Shown here in pieces: positions 17,819 to 27,973 of a stretch of 53,972 nt of DNA. Numbering within the stretch: position 1 is the first letter of the stretch; each line of letters opens with the position of its first letter. This DNA is from an uncultured Bacteroidota bacterium (GTDB lineage: Bacteria > Bacteroidota > Bacteroidia > UKL13-3). The position numbers and the translations under genes were made by a program. Where the stretch lies: the NCBI GenBank assembly GCA_903850915.1, contig CAINMV010000012.1:1-53972 (forward strand). Direction: 5' to 3'. The notes under the pieces were generated by a model, which had not been told where the DNA came from, did not search any database, and worked only from the letters and a program-made list of their open reading frames with translations.

Positions 17819-20800
17819 CTAGCGCATTATCGAAAGGGAACGCAAAAGGTTTAATGGATTCATTTTTTCAAGGTTCAATAAAATTGTAATGGTTTGTAAA
17901 TAACGGTATTTATTGGTCGATATAATTTCGTTGATTTGCTTGGACTGCGTGAATTTTAAGGGTGGCAATACCTCATAAGTTTTATCGCTTCCAAAGCTAA
18001 TTTGATGAGTGAATGCTAGAGGGAAATTTATTTCTAGCAAATCCTCCAATATGACAATTGAAATTCCTGAAGTGTAAATCAAATGAAAGTGCTCGTCTTT
18101 GAATAATCCATTATAACTACCTAAATCAATGTATGGGCGAATAGCATTGGTAAACGGAAGATGGGTTCGAAGTTTTATTGTAGCCGACAAATTAGAGGTG
18201 TTGAAAGCAAAAACATTACTTCTAATACCTCCTTGTTCATTATATGTAATGGTGCTCAAATTTCCTGGGTTTCTATTTATAGATGGCATCCAATATTTGT
18301 AATCGTTGTAAATGTTTTCACCCGACAAGAAATTGTTGTATTCGTTTTTTTTAGCTGAGTTTTTATAAAATACCTGACCAACAAAGAAATCAACACGAAG
18401 TTTCTTTTTAGGATTCGAATAATTAATTTGGTACTTGCCTTTAAATGTAAGTTTTGTGAAAGTAACTTCATGGGACTTTGCTAGTTTCCTCTCAACTAGA
18501 AATCTAAAATCATAAGGATGTAATATTCGACTATTCGAATGTTGGTATATAGCGGTTAAGAATTGGGCTTTAGGGTTCTTTATTTCTAATGAAAAAATAG
18601 AGTCATCATCTACTTCTGATTGTTTCGAAATTGCGGTTAAATCAACACGTAAAAACCGATCCAAATGGCTTGCATTACTTGGTTTGGTGAAATTTAATTG
18701 CACATAAGGTTGCATTTTTAAATAAATCATTGGCAGATTGTTTTCAAAAGTTCCTGCATTAAATTTCGCTGTCTTAATTCCTAGGCTCCAAACATTTATT
18801 ATGTATTTTCTTGTAAGAAAAGTATAAGAGACGTTGGCGTAACCATTGCTATTTTTCTTCTCGAAAGAAAAAAGCGGAGCTAGTAAAAATTCAAAAGGTT
18901 TACGAATAATCGTGCTATTGTAAAGAGCTATTCCAAGCATAAGTTTGTTGCTGGCATTTGCCGCAATTAGTGGTGTAAAGAATAGCGTACTGTGGTATTT
19001 GTTTTCTAAACCTGCTGCATAACGAAGTTCTAAAGGTGCAGCATGATGGTTTTTATTTTGAATTAGATAATAGTTGTTGTTTGTTTTTGTTTCAACTAAG
19101 TATGAACTATCATTAACTTCGGCTTTATTGTAGAAGTTATTATGAAGGTGAATTAGTGTGTCGTGAGCAAATGGATCAATCCAAAATACTTGTGAAGTGC
19201 TGTCGCTGATCATTTTTAATGGAACTGCCACAGCCTTACCACTATTATTTCGGAGATGAATTTCTAGTTCTCTATTTTGGTCTTCGCTAATAATTTTTGA
19301 TATTGCGATATCATAATTTTGATTTTCAATCAATATTCCATTAAAGAACCAACCTAAATCCTTGTTTGAAGTTTTCTCAAAACAATTCCTTATGTCACCA
19401 GGTAGAGGATGTTTATGATTCCAAAGTTTGAAATAGTGCTGCATACATTGGTCGAAGACCTCTGGCCCAAGATATTGCATTAGATAATTTATATTCATAG
19501 CTGCTCGAGCATAAATTATCGCGCCGTAGTTCATTTCGCTATAGTCCATGGAATGCAAAGAAACCGGTGCATCATTGCCTCTTGTGGTATTCGCCAAGCC
19601 AAGGAGAAGCTCTAAGTTTTCATTGGAGTTTACAAATTCTCGACCTGTGATAAAGCGAGCAAATTTTGGCAGTTCTGATTCTTTTTCTGTGCATATACGT
19701 AGCTGATAAAATGTATTTATCCCTTCATCCATCCATGGGTAACGTCTTTCGTTACTTCCTAAAAGTCCGTAAAACCAGTTGTGTCCAATTTCGTGAACCA
19801 CTTCGGCCTCGTTTTGATGTCCTACAATGGTTACAGTTGGATATTCCATGCCCGCACCGGCTACTAATGCACCTGTGCATGATTTTGCTGTTTGATAAGG
19901 ATATTCACCAACATGTTGTGAAAGATAAAGTAAGGTTTTTTTTATATACCCAACTCCTTTCAGCGCTTCGTCATACACAGTATCAAAAGCCCAAGCTGTT
20001 ATCTTTTTTCCTGAAGGTAGTTGAACATCTTCAGAGGCTACGCACCAACGTTTGTCGGCAAAAAAGGCAAAGTCGTGAATGTTATTCTCGGTAAACCGTA
20101 ATGTTTTTGTTTCATCGTCTGCAAATTCATGAATATTCTTAATTTTATTTTCGGCTCTTTGCTTCAGCCATTTTATTTCATTGGAATTTTGTAAGTTACC
20201 TGTAGCCGCCACTAGATAGTTCTTGGGAAGGGTAATTTCTACATCATAATTACCATAGTCGCTATAAAATTCACCTTGGTCGAGATAAGGAAATTGATTC
20301 CAGCCATTTACATCAAATACTGATATTTTTGGAAACCATTGCGAAATCTGAAATGATTGTCCTACGTGACCTAATCTAGAAAAAGTGTACGGTATTTTAA
20401 CTTCAAAAGGTGTAGTTATCGTAATTTTTTGACCTGGTATTAGCGGCTCATTTAATCTTAAGATTGCATTGTCAGGTGTGTTTTTTATATATATAATTTC
20501 TATTTTTTTTCCATTGCTTCGAAAATCTAAGTGGTCGATATAACCATAATCTATTGGGTTTGAGTTATAAAAATCTGTTTTACCTTGATTGATTTTTTGA
20601 AGCGCAAAGGCAGTTGTATGGTTTTTATAGGCATTAGGGAATAAATGAATGTATATTTCATTAAGCGTTGTAGGTGAATTATTGGTATAGGTAATGGTTT
20701 CAAAACCAAAGAGGTAGTTGGCCTTGTCATTTAATGAAACTTTTATAGCGTAGTCCGCTTGTTGTTGCCAAGCTGCCTGATTTATTGATTCTTGGGCGTT

Positions 20801-20848
20801 TGCAAATAAAGTACAGGCGAGTAAAAAAAGTAGTATGGGGGATTTCAT
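17819..20848 (-). CDS. M1-family metallopeptidase with probable C-terminal outer-membrane barrel
   Basis: Encodes 1009 residues; ATG 20848 opens a signal peptide (MKSPILLFLLACTLFANA). The zinc site HEIGH is at 352-356 with the third ligand E375 (WMDEGINTF), and GAGMEYP (331-337) takes the place of the M1 exopeptidase motif. So it is an active-looking gluzincin aminopeptidase. The last 400 residues (about 610-1009) are unlike M1 peptidases. They alternate polar and hydrophobic residues in strand-like segments (YANVSYTF, YVQLNFTKP, KLTFKGKYQINY, RVDFFVGQVFYK), as a transmembrane barrel would. This suggests a peptidase tethered at the outer membrane (inference). Promoter TATTTTTG ends 7 nt before the start. 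Confidence 0.85.
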   Translation of the reverse strand: MKSPILLFLLACTLFANAQESINQAAWQQQADYAIKVSLNDKANYLFGFETITYTNNSPTTLNEIYIHLFPNAYKNHTTAFALQKINQGKTDFYNSNPIDYGYIDHLDFRSNGKKIEIIYIKNTPDNAILRLNEPLIPGQKITITTPFEVKIPYTFSRLGHVGQSFQISQWFPKISVFDVNGWNQFPYLDQGEFYSDYGNYDVEITLPKNYLVAATGNLQNSNEIKWLKQRAENKIKNIHEFADDETKTLRFTENNIHDFAFFADKRWCVASEDVQLPSGKKITAWAFDTVYDEALKGVGYIKKTLLYLSQHVGEYPYQTAKSCTGALVAGAGMEYPTVTIVGHQNEAEVVHEIGHNWFYGLLGSNERRYPWMDEGINTFYQLRICTEKESELPKFARFITGREFVNSNENLELLLGLANTTRGNDAPVSLHSMDYSEMNYGAIIYARAAMNINYLMQYLGPEVFDQCMQHYFKLWNHKHPLPGDIRNCFEKTSNKDLGWFFNGILIENQNYDIAISKIISEDQNRELEIHLRNNSGKAVAVPLKMISDSTSQVFWIDPFAHDTLIHLHNNFYNKAEVNDSSYLVETKTNNNYYLIQNKNHHAAPLELRYAAGLENKYHSTLFFTPLIAANASNKLMLGIALYNSTIIRKPFEFLLAPLFSFEKKNSNGYANVSYTFLTRKYIINVWSLGIKTAKFNAGTFENNLPMIYLKMQPYVQLNFTKPSNASHLDRFLRVDLTAISKQSEVDDDSIFSLEIKNPKAQFLTAIYQHSNSRILHPYDFRFLVERKLAKSHEVTFTKLTFKGKYQINYSNPKKKLRVDFFVGQVFYKNSAKKNEYNNFLSGENIYNDYKYWMPSINRNPGNLSTITYNEQGGIRSNVFAFNTSNLSATIKLRTHLPFTNAIRPYIDLGSYNGLFKDEHFHLIYTSGISIVILEDLLEINFPLAFTHQISFGSDKTYEVLPPLKFTQSKQINEIISTNKYRYLQTITILLNLEKMNPLNLLRSLSIMR

Positions 20849-20855
20849 TATTTCG

Positions 20856-20934
20856 CAAAAATACACATAAAGAAAAAATTATAGCAGTTTGCATATTTAT
20901 GTTCTTGCATATTACCATTAATTCAATTTCTTTG
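20856..20934. promoter_or_regulatory. Divergent promoters of the M1 peptidase and methyltransferase genes
   Basis: Minus strand TATTTTTG (complement of 20856-20863) ends 7 nt before the peptidase ATG. Plus strand TTTCTTTG (20927-20934), with TTG at 20905-20907 (19-nt spacing), ends 4 nt before the methyltransferase ATG 20939. Both transcripts would be leaderless or nearly so. Confidence 0.6.
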
Positions 20935-20938
20935 CTTT

Positions 20939-21610
20939 ATGAATTGGCAAGAATATTGGAATCATACTTCGCAATCCAATGAGGTTTTAGCTCAAGTTGG
21001 AAGATTGAATGTAAATCAGGAAACTGCGGTGCAAGAAGCCGCTGAAAGAATTGTCAACTTGCTTAATTTACAACCAGAAGACCGTATTTTAGATGTGTGT
21101 TGCGGAAACGGACTTCTTACATCGTATATCGCAAATAAAGGGTATTCAATCACAGGTGTTGATCTCTCCGAAAAACTAATCGAAAATGCTAAAAAAAGCC
21201 ATCCTAGTGTTGATTTTTACAGACAAGATGCTATTTGTTTAGATCTTAATAAAACCTTCGACAAATTATATATAGCCTTTTCTTTTCAATATTTTGATTC
21301 ATTTTCTAAAGGAAAAAAAGTTTTAGATGCACTTATTCGTCATGGTAATTCGAATGCAACCATTGTATTAACGGATATCCCTGACAAAGACCGTTGGGGG
21401 AATTATTATAACTCGTTACTTAAAAAGTTTTTTTACTTTAAACAGATGTTAACAGGTAAGCAAACTATGGGTAAATTCTGGAGCGTAAAAGAGCTTCTTT
21501 TAATTTGCGAATTATTGGGAGTAAAAGGTTCCGTAATTCAGCAGCCTGATAATTTACCTTATAGCTATTATAGATTTGATTTTATAATAAATAAGACTTC
21601 GAAATTATAA
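20939..21610 (+). CDS. Class I SAM-dependent methyltransferase
   Basis: Encodes 223 residues. SAM-binding motif I is DRILDVCCGNGLLT (about 48-61), followed by GVDLSEKLIENA (motif II acidic residue) and a motif IV-like IAFSFQYFDSF. It belongs to the Methyltransf_11/25-type small-molecule methyltransferases; the substrate is unknown. It is divergent from the M1 peptidase gene and convergent with the putative porin, 18 nt apart. The -7 box abuts its ATG. Confidence 0.85.
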   Translation: MNWQEYWNHTSQSNEVLAQVGRLNVNQETAVQEAAERIVNLLNLQPEDRILDVCCGNGLLTSYIANKGYSITGVDLSEKLIENAKKSHPSVDFYRQDAICLDLNKTFDKLYIAFSFQYFDSFSKGKKVLDALIRHGNSNATIVLTDIPDKDRWGNYYNSLLKKFFYFKQMLTGKQTMGKFWSVKELLLICELLGVKGSVIQQPDNLPYSYYRFDFIINKTSKL

Positions 21611-21628
21611 GTCTATTTTTAGAATTGA

Positions 21629-23566
21629 CTAATTGTAAAAGGTCCAGCAAACTCCAAATCGAATGGCTTTGTTTGCAATTGGGTAGTGTGGCGTTATATA
21701 TGAAGCGTTGCTGAATCCTGCCATTCCTTGATTGACATGTTCTGAAATGATAAAAATGCGGATACGTTGTATTTGTATATTAACAAAGGCATCGAACTGA
21801 GGGTAGTTCCCGATTTCCTTTTTATCTTGAATGTAAAAAATATTAACCGAAGGCATAAATAATGGGGCAAAGTATTTTGAAAAATAATTTACCGAAGTTC
21901 CTAATTGAACATGCAGTGCCTTTTTAAACCATTCATCATCGTAAAACAGAGTTGCCTTTAAGACTACTTGTGGCAATGCCATTGCCTTGCTATTTGAGGA
22001 ATGTTGCCAAACAGCTTGATGTGAATAATGGATTGATTTGTAGTTAAAGTTTTGTTTCCAATGTGCTGCGAAGTAACTAAGTGCTTCTGCTTGGCGCGGA
22101 GTCACCATCGAATCGAAATAAGTATAGTTGTTAATTTGGGAATACGAAATTTTGATAAAAGTATGTTCTTTTGCATCTTTGGCCTCAATTATTATTGAGC
22201 TGATCTTTGTTTTTTGCAAGGTGCTTGTATACCAATAAAAGTGATTTCCAGTGTAATAAGTTTGCAATAGTGTAGGTGCATTTGCCGATACGGAGTAGCC
22301 TAATTTAAATGAGTATGGAGGAGCCAACATTGTTGCTCCTCCATCAACAATATAATCACCTCCACTAAATTCATTGAAATTATTAAACAAACAATAGCTT
22401 ATATTTTGTTTTAGCTGAACCGTTTTGTTACTGTCTATTATAAACATTTTTTGTACTTGTCCGTGAACAAAGTTTTCATTCATCACATTGACTTTGCTCT
22501 TCAATTGATATAACCAATGCAGTCTGTTTTCGAGGGAAATATACCAAAGGGTGTTTTTTTTCGAAGGCAATGTGGCATCTATAAGGTTCGATAACGTATT
22601 CTGATGAAGTGTGTCTTTTGTTCTTAAGGTGTCGAAAAAGTAATGTTTAAAGAAGCTTTCATCTTTAGAAATGTTATCTTGATATACCCATGCTTCACGA
22701 CTAAACTGAAGGCAATGGCCCAATTGCAATCGAGTGTCTATCTCCCTTAGGGTATCAATTGTTGTTGAATCACGTTTAATTTTACGGGTTACGTAATGCT
22801 GTTTTTCATCTCCCATGCGATATATTTGTTTTACATGATATATCTGCGCCTTGTATCTAAATAATGAGGAATCTTTTAGCAATCCTTCGATTTCTCGCGT
22901 TACTCCCGAGGAGTTTTCATAGTTAGAATCGTTTACAATTCCACCATTAAGTTTGTTTGAAGAGCTGTTGAAGTTTGTGTTGGCGAATATTTGATATCGG
23001 TAATTGGCGGAATGGAACCATGAGAAAATTTGGCTTGATGAAGCTCGGGCTTCTGCATTGGTGCTAAATCCGTTACATCGATTATTGTTGATTTTTACAC
23101 CGATATTAAACAATGGGCCCCAGTTTTGCGTGTGGTAAAGCTTTACCTGTTGCAGGTAGTCGAGGTAGTTTCCAGGGCGCTGCCCGCTTACATAAGATGC
23201 TAATGTAAATGGTAAGGTAGCTTTGTAATAACGTGCTGATTGAGGGGTGAAAAAATACTGATCTGCTTTAAACCACCCACTTTTAAAACCTATATCGTTA
23301 GGGTTTTGCCAATATAGAAAACGATACGGAGACGTAAGATTGCCCAAGTCTTGGGCTAATAGTAAAGGCTTATATATTTCGAAATTTGTGATGGATGAAT
23401 CCTCACGACTCATACTATCGTTTAAAAAGGTGATGCTTTTTTCGCTAGTATTTAAAGGCGATGCATTTCTTTTTTGAGCGTAGGTGCTTTTAAATTGCAA
23501 AAAAAGAGAAACAACAATGGCTATTGCTTTAGAAATAAAAGAGTAGTTTTTTTTGAAAGAAAACAT
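21629..23566 (-). CDS. Putative porin (outer-membrane beta-barrel)
   Basis: Encodes 645 residues with a signal peptide (cleavage near STYAQ, residue 31). After a short linker it has the Bacteroidota putative-porin pattern: LGNLTSPYRFLYW, then many amphipathic strands ending in RFGVCWTFYN with a near-terminal aromatic. It is predicted to form a channel in the outer membrane; the substrate is unknown. It lies 7 nt after the T9SS cargo gene at 23574-24974 and is probably co-transcribed with it. Confidence 0.75.
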   Translation of the reverse strand: MFSFKKNYSFISKAIAIVVSLFLQFKSTYAQKRNASPLNTSEKSITFLNDSMSREDSSITNFEIYKPLLLAQDLGNLTSPYRFLYWQNPNDIGFKSGWFKADQYFFTPQSARYYKATLPFTLASYVSGQRPGNYLDYLQQVKLYHTQNWGPLFNIGVKINNNRCNGFSTNAEARASSSQIFSWFHSANYRYQIFANTNFNSSSNKLNGGIVNDSNYENSSGVTREIEGLLKDSSLFRYKAQIYHVKQIYRMGDEKQHYVTRKIKRDSTTIDTLREIDTRLQLGHCLQFSREAWVYQDNISKDESFFKHYFFDTLRTKDTLHQNTLSNLIDATLPSKKNTLWYISLENRLHWLYQLKSKVNVMNENFVHGQVQKMFIIDSNKTVQLKQNISYCLFNNFNEFSGGDYIVDGGATMLAPPYSFKLGYSVSANAPTLLQTYYTGNHFYWYTSTLQKTKISSIIIEAKDAKEHTFIKISYSQINNYTYFDSMVTPRQAEALSYFAAHWKQNFNYKSIHYSHQAVWQHSSNSKAMALPQVVLKATLFYDDEWFKKALHVQLGTSVNYFSKYFAPLFMPSVNIFYIQDKKEIGNYPQFDAFVNIQIQRIRIFIISEHVNQGMAGFSNASYITPHYPIANKAIRFGVCWTFYN

Positions 23567-23573
23567 ACGATTT

Positions 23574-24974
23574 CTATTCTTTTACTAGCTTAGAAGTATA
23601 GGTAGCAGTTGAAGTGGTAATTTGTAGAAAATAGATTCCCGTTTCATACGATGCTGTAGTTAATTGCAAACAATTCTTTCCCGTATTCAAGAGCATTTTT
23701 TTTGTGTCAACGATCTTACCAGTGGCGTCAATTACATTCAAAACCCCAAAGTCTTCAACTGGTGAAAATAACTTTACAGTTGTTTCGTCCTTGGTTGGGT
23801 TCGGTTGAATTGATAGCGACTCATTGTGTTTTATAGTCTTTATACCAGTCGCGTTCATGGATAGAGCAAACAACCCATGTGACATATCGCTAGCAAATAT
23901 ATTACCACTTGGGAGGTAAGGATAAACGCCCCAACATCCCTGAAATCCTGTGTAGGATGTGTTTTCAGTATAAGTGTCATAATATGCAACCACTTTTGGA
24001 TTGGTAACATCACTTATGTCAAATTTATAAACGCCATCTTGATAGTAAGAAAGGTAAAGTGAATTGTTACCTTGTATGAATGGATTGTGTGCTATGGCCC
24101 CTATATGTGATCTTAGCATGCTTTTCAGCCTATAAGAAGTTGGATTTTCAATTTCATAAAGCTTTACCCCAAGTCCAAGATTTTCGTCTGTAAAAACAAT
24201 ATGTTTTTTGTCCAATGTCAACCATGAATTGTGATTAAAGCCTTTTTCTGGATATTGAGTTATCGAATAAATATATTTTGGCGCTAGTGGGTTTTTGAAA
24301 TCGAAGATATGTAATCCATCATTGCCGCAGCTCAAATATGCGGTATCGTCAAATATCATCATATCGTGTATATTTCCGAAAAGTTTATTTCCACCTAAAA
24401 TTGGGCCATCAAATGTGGTGATGAATGTAGGGCTATCCGGTTGCGCAAGACTGGCGATTCGCATCGCATGAAAGTCTTTGTTATTTAAGGTGTTACTGCA
24501 CATGTAAAGCTTATCTTTGTATACGCAAATAGTATGAGTGGTCCTTCCTAAAGTATCATCATCGTAAACTTTATGAACCGAATCTGGCAAATATTGCAAA
24601 TCGAAAACTTGCAAAGAGCCTGAACACTGATCGTTTACAGCGTAGGCATAATGTTTGTAGGTTTGATAGTCGCGATTTACACAACCTTTCGTTTTTCCGG
24701 CCTCCACATCACACAATCTGATTTTTTTAGGATTGGTGACATCAAAAAAATAGGTGGAGTCCACACTGCCCATAATTATATACTCACGCGATCGTGAACT
24801 GTCAAAATAGCCCCATAGTTCATTAAATCGTTGGCCATTATTATTGTTTAATGCTGGAAGGCTATCGTTGCTCCATTGTCCCAATAACTGGGTATTGTAA
24901 CTCAATTGTCCGAAGCTAGTAAGCCCGATTATTGCTACAATTAGTGTGAGGCAGAATTTTTTATGAATTATCAT
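23574..24974 (-). CDS. T9SS-secreted LVIVD/choice-of-anchor B-type beta-propeller protein
   Basis: Encodes 466 residues. A signal peptide (residues 1-22, cleavage near SFG) leads into repeated blades such as YFFDVTNPKKI, LQVFDLQYLPD, LHIFDFKNPLAP and YKFDISDVTNP. These are LVIVD-type repeats typical of choice-of-anchor B proteins. The last 75 residues are a type A T9SS sorting domain (LSIQPNPTKDETTV through YTSKLVKE). It is therefore exported through the T9SS and attached to or released from the surface; its ligand is unknown. The putative porin follows 7 nt downstream. Confidence 0.88.
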   Translation of the reverse strand: MIIHKKFCLTLIVAIIGLTSFGQLSYNTQLLGQWSNDSLPALNNNNGQRFNELWGYFDSSRSREYIIMGSVDSTYFFDVTNPKKIRLCDVEAGKTKGCVNRDYQTYKHYAYAVNDQCSGSLQVFDLQYLPDSVHKVYDDDTLGRTTHTICVYKDKLYMCSNTLNNKDFHAMRIASLAQPDSPTFITTFDGPILGGNKLFGNIHDMMIFDDTAYLSCGNDGLHIFDFKNPLAPKYIYSITQYPEKGFNHNSWLTLDKKHIVFTDENLGLGVKLYEIENPTSYRLKSMLRSHIGAIAHNPFIQGNNSLYLSYYQDGVYKFDISDVTNPKVVAYYDTYTENTSYTGFQGCWGVYPYLPSGNIFASDMSHGLFALSMNATGIKTIKHNESLSIQPNPTKDETTVKLFSPVEDFGVLNVIDATGKIVDTKKMLLNTGKNCLQLTTASYETGIYFLQITTSTATYTSKLVKE

Positions 24975-25098
24975 TGTAGGTGCAAATTACGATTTTTATT
25001 TTGACACTTGGAAGCTTCAAATAAGTTGACCAGTAAAGATAAGATGGTTGAAAGAATGGTTTTTTTTGAGAGGTTCACGTTGCATGTGGTTCTAGATA

Positions 25099-26451
25099 TT
25101 ATTTTGGGGTTTCATCTTTAATTTCTGAATTATAATGAACCGGGAAACCTAATGGTCGAGCGCCATAGTAAATTATGTTTTTGGAATAACTATTAGGAGA
25201 GCCATGCAAATAGAAGTTGCTGTAAACGAAATTACTTAATGAGCTAGCATAAAGTCCGCCAGTGTTTATTAAAACATTGGTGACTATAGCTAAAAACATA
25301 ATGATGTTGAAAAAAAGTAACATTTTTTTTATCTTATAAATATGTTCTGCAAGGCGTATGATATAGAGTAGGTAAACCACAAATACGGCTTGATACAATC
25401 GGGCTAGCCAATCTCCCCACATTTGCCATTCTCCTTCATAGGGTGGTGCAATATTGTTAAATAAAAATAGAAACAAAACGCTCAAAAGCAAACAGCGCTC
25501 TAGCAAATTCAATTTAAAACTTAAATACCAGCGACCAATAAACCACGAAAAGATAAACAGTAGTGGTAATACATAAAAATTACTTCTAAAAAAGCAATGT
25601 AATAAAGTTTCCGGTACGTTTTTAATTCTTATATACCAAGCTGGTAGGTCATTAAGGATATGTGTATATGCCGTGATTATTACCTTGTAGGCTTCTTCGT
25701 TACCCGTGTTTGTATTGGCACCTCTTGCCGTTAGCCATAATTTTATGAGTAGTTGCGGCAATAAAAAAGTGACAATAGTAATTGGCAACAGCCATAGTTT
25801 TTGTTTTAATTCGATGCTTTTGTGGAGCGTAATATATAATAAAATTCCAGGGGCAAACAATGGTAATAAGTCGTAACCGGTAAATAAGACACCAATTACA
25901 GTAAGGTAGAAAGTCTTCTTGTACAAGCTTTTTTTATGCAGCTGATATAAAAGCATATATACTATCAAACTAAGTGGTACAACAAGGTTTTGAACAAAAG
26001 GTGATCCAATCCAGTACATTATTCCGGAATAGCTTCCAAGGAGCAGCATGGCAACTTTACATGCGAATTCTCCAAATTCACGTTCTACAAAGCGGAAGAA
26101 GAAGAAAAAAGTAGTTAGTAAGGTTAACACAATAGTGATTAATGAACCGGCATAAAATCCAAATATTTTTAAAAATGGAAATCCGATGACATATAAAAGA
26201 ATTCTTCGAAGCACTAGTCCATTTTCCCACACAGAATGGTCTTCTCCTCGAATAAAGTTGTAATTTGCAACATATTGCGGCCAATCGTAGTTTACATAAT
26301 ATCCATTATACAAAGCAGGTTTATCTAAAGTAGCCGCATAAGCACTTAAGGTGCCTGTGTTGAGGTACATCTGCAAAAGCAATACAAAAAAGCAAGCACC
26401 GAGCCAGTATATTAAGTTCAACGATAGAAAGCGTTGTTGAGAAGGTTGCAT
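25099..26451 (-). CDS. Polytopic membrane protein, GT-C glycosyltransferase-like
   Basis: Encodes 450 residues with about 11 hydrophobic segments. The first external loop (YYVNYDWPQYVANYNFI) holds acidic residues where GT-C glycosyltransferases carry their catalytic Asp, and a short soluble tail closes the protein. This fits a membrane glycosyltransferase using a lipid-linked sugar, but I see no diagnostic motif, so this is tentative. A -7-like box TACTTTTA (complement of 26459-26466) ends 7 nt before ATG 26451, and the gene is divergent from the cystathionine beta-synthase-like gene. Confidence 0.65.
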   Translation of the reverse strand: MQPSQQRFLSLNLIYWLGACFFVLLLQMYLNTGTLSAYAATLDKPALYNGYYVNYDWPQYVANYNFIRGEDHSVWENGLVLRRILLYVIGFPFLKIFGFYAGSLITIVLTLLTTFFFFFRFVEREFGEFACKVAMLLLGSYSGIMYWIGSPFVQNLVVPLSLIVYMLLYQLHKKSLYKKTFYLTVIGVLFTGYDLLPLFAPGILLYITLHKSIELKQKLWLLPITIVTFLLPQLLIKLWLTARGANTNTGNEEAYKVIITAYTHILNDLPAWYIRIKNVPETLLHCFFRSNFYVLPLLFIFSWFIGRWYLSFKLNLLERCLLLSVLFLFLFNNIAPPYEGEWQMWGDWLARLYQAVFVVYLLYIIRLAEHIYKIKKMLLFFNIIMFLAIVTNVLINTGGLYASSLSNFVYSNFYLHGSPNSYSKNIIYYGARPLGFPVHYNSEIKDETPK

Positions 26452-26458
26452 TTCACGG

Positions 26459-26530
26459 TAAAAGTAATAGAATTCTATCTATTGTGTTTCATCGTGGTCA
26501 TAAAAACTTCAACACTAATCTTTACCTTTG
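26459..26530. promoter_or_regulatory. Divergent promoters of the GT-C-like and CBS genes
   Basis: Minus strand TACTTTTA (complement of 26459-26466) ends 7 nt before ATG 26451. Plus strand TACCTTTG (26523-26530), a full consensus match, ends 4 nt before ATG 26535. Neither has a clear -33 box. Confidence 0.6.
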
Positions 26531-26534
26531 CTCC

Positions 26535-27896
26535 ATGTATTTTAATGATATTTTACAAACTATTGGCAATACGCCCATGGTACGTCTTAATAAAATTGCG
26601 AAAGATATCCCAGCGTTGGTATTAGCAAAAGTAGAAACATTTAATCCTGGCAATAGCATTAAAGATAGGATGGCGCTCAAGATGATTGAAGACGCTGAAA
26701 AAGAAGGGAAAATTAAACCAGGATATACTATTATTGAAGGAACTAGTGGAAACACGGGGATGGGATTGGCCATTGTGGCCATAATAAAAGGGTATAAGTG
26801 CATTTTTACTACCACAGATAAGCAGAGTAAAGAAAAAATGGATGCGTTACGCGCCATGGGTGCCGAGGTAATTGTTTGTCCAACAAATGTAGAACCTGAG
26901 GATCCAAGAAGTTATTATAGTGTTTCAAGTCGATTAGAGCGCGAGGTTCCCAATAGTTGGAAACCTAATCAATATGACAATCTGAGTAATAGGCAGGCAC
27001 ATTATGAAAGCACTGGGCCTGAAATTTGGGAGCAAACCGAAGGTAAAATAACGCATCTAATTGTGGGTGTTGGAACAGGTGGAACGATAACGGGAACCGG
27101 TAAATATCTGAAAGAGAAGAACCCGAATATCAAAATTTGGGGTATTGATACGTACGGCTCCGTTTTCAAAAAGTATAAAGAAACGGGAATCTTCGATAAA
27201 GATGAAATTTATCCATACATAACAGAAGGAATCGGTGAAGATTTTCTTCCTAAAAATGTTGATTTTGATGTTGTTGATCACTTCGAAAAGGTAACAGATA
27301 AAGACGCCGCGATTTATACACGCAGGATTACTAGAGAAGAGGGTATATTTGTTGGGAATAGTGCTGGCGCCGCGATAGGAGGGTTGATGCAATTAAAAAG
27401 TCAGCTTACAAAAGATGATGTTGTTGTGGTTATTTTCCATGATCATGGACTTCGTTATGTTGGTAAAATGTTCAACGACGATTGGATGCGTGAGCGAGGT
27501 TTTTTAGAGATACAACAACCGAATGCGCTTGACATTATTGCTGCTCATAAAGGGCTTCCTTTGATTACCATTCAGGAAACGGCCTTAATTACTGATGCAG
27601 TGCAATTGTTGAAAAAGTTTAAAATTTCTCAGATTCCTGTTATCGATGGCCGAAATAATATCGTAGGTTCTTTAAATGATACGCATATTTTCACCCAGCT
27701 TTTAGAGAATCCGGAGATGCGCTCGGAAATGGTGGCGACAATGATGCAAAAGCCATTTCCTTTTGTAGATTCAAATGCTAGTTTAGAGGAAGTTTCGAAG
27801 CTAATTACCAAAGACAATGCAGCAGTTATGGTTAAAGATAATATAGGTGACACGCATATCATCACCAAGCAAGATATTATTGAAACAATAGGATAG
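26535..27896 (+). CDS. PLP-dependent cystathionine beta-synthase-like enzyme with CBS domains
   Basis: Encodes 453 residues from ATG 26535 (MYFNDILQTIGNTPMVRL), the family N-terminus; a longer frame would start upstream of the promoter. The fold-type II PLP core has the cofactor lysine in NSIKDRMA (K43), the phosphate-binding SGNTG (71-75) and GVGTGGTITGTGKYL. Two CBS domains fill about residues 330-453. Enzymes of this form make cystathionine from serine and homocysteine, or cysteine; the exact substrate is not decidable. In Bacteroidota this single-gene form is common. Confidence 0.9.
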   Translation: MYFNDILQTIGNTPMVRLNKIAKDIPALVLAKVETFNPGNSIKDRMALKMIEDAEKEGKIKPGYTIIEGTSGNTGMGLAIVAIIKGYKCIFTTTDKQSKEKMDALRAMGAEVIVCPTNVEPEDPRSYYSVSSRLEREVPNSWKPNQYDNLSNRQAHYESTGPEIWEQTEGKITHLIVGVGTGGTITGTGKYLKEKNPNIKIWGIDTYGSVFKKYKETGIFDKDEIYPYITEGIGEDFLPKNVDFDVVDHFEKVTDKDAAIYTRRITREEGIFVGNSAGAAIGGLMQLKSQLTKDDVVVVIFHDHGLRYVGKMFNDDWMRERGFLEIQQPNALDIIAAHKGLPLITIQETALITDAVQLLKKFKISQIPVIDGRNNIVGSLNDTHIFTQLLENPEMRSEMVATMMQKPFPFVDSNASLEEVSKLITKDNAAVMVKDNIGDTHIITKQDIIETIG

Positions 27897-27973
27897 ATTG
27901 ACTTTTATAGCCTAATAACCGAATTTAATCTAATCTAATGATGCTGAATAGGTGGTTTATACAATGAAAAAAA

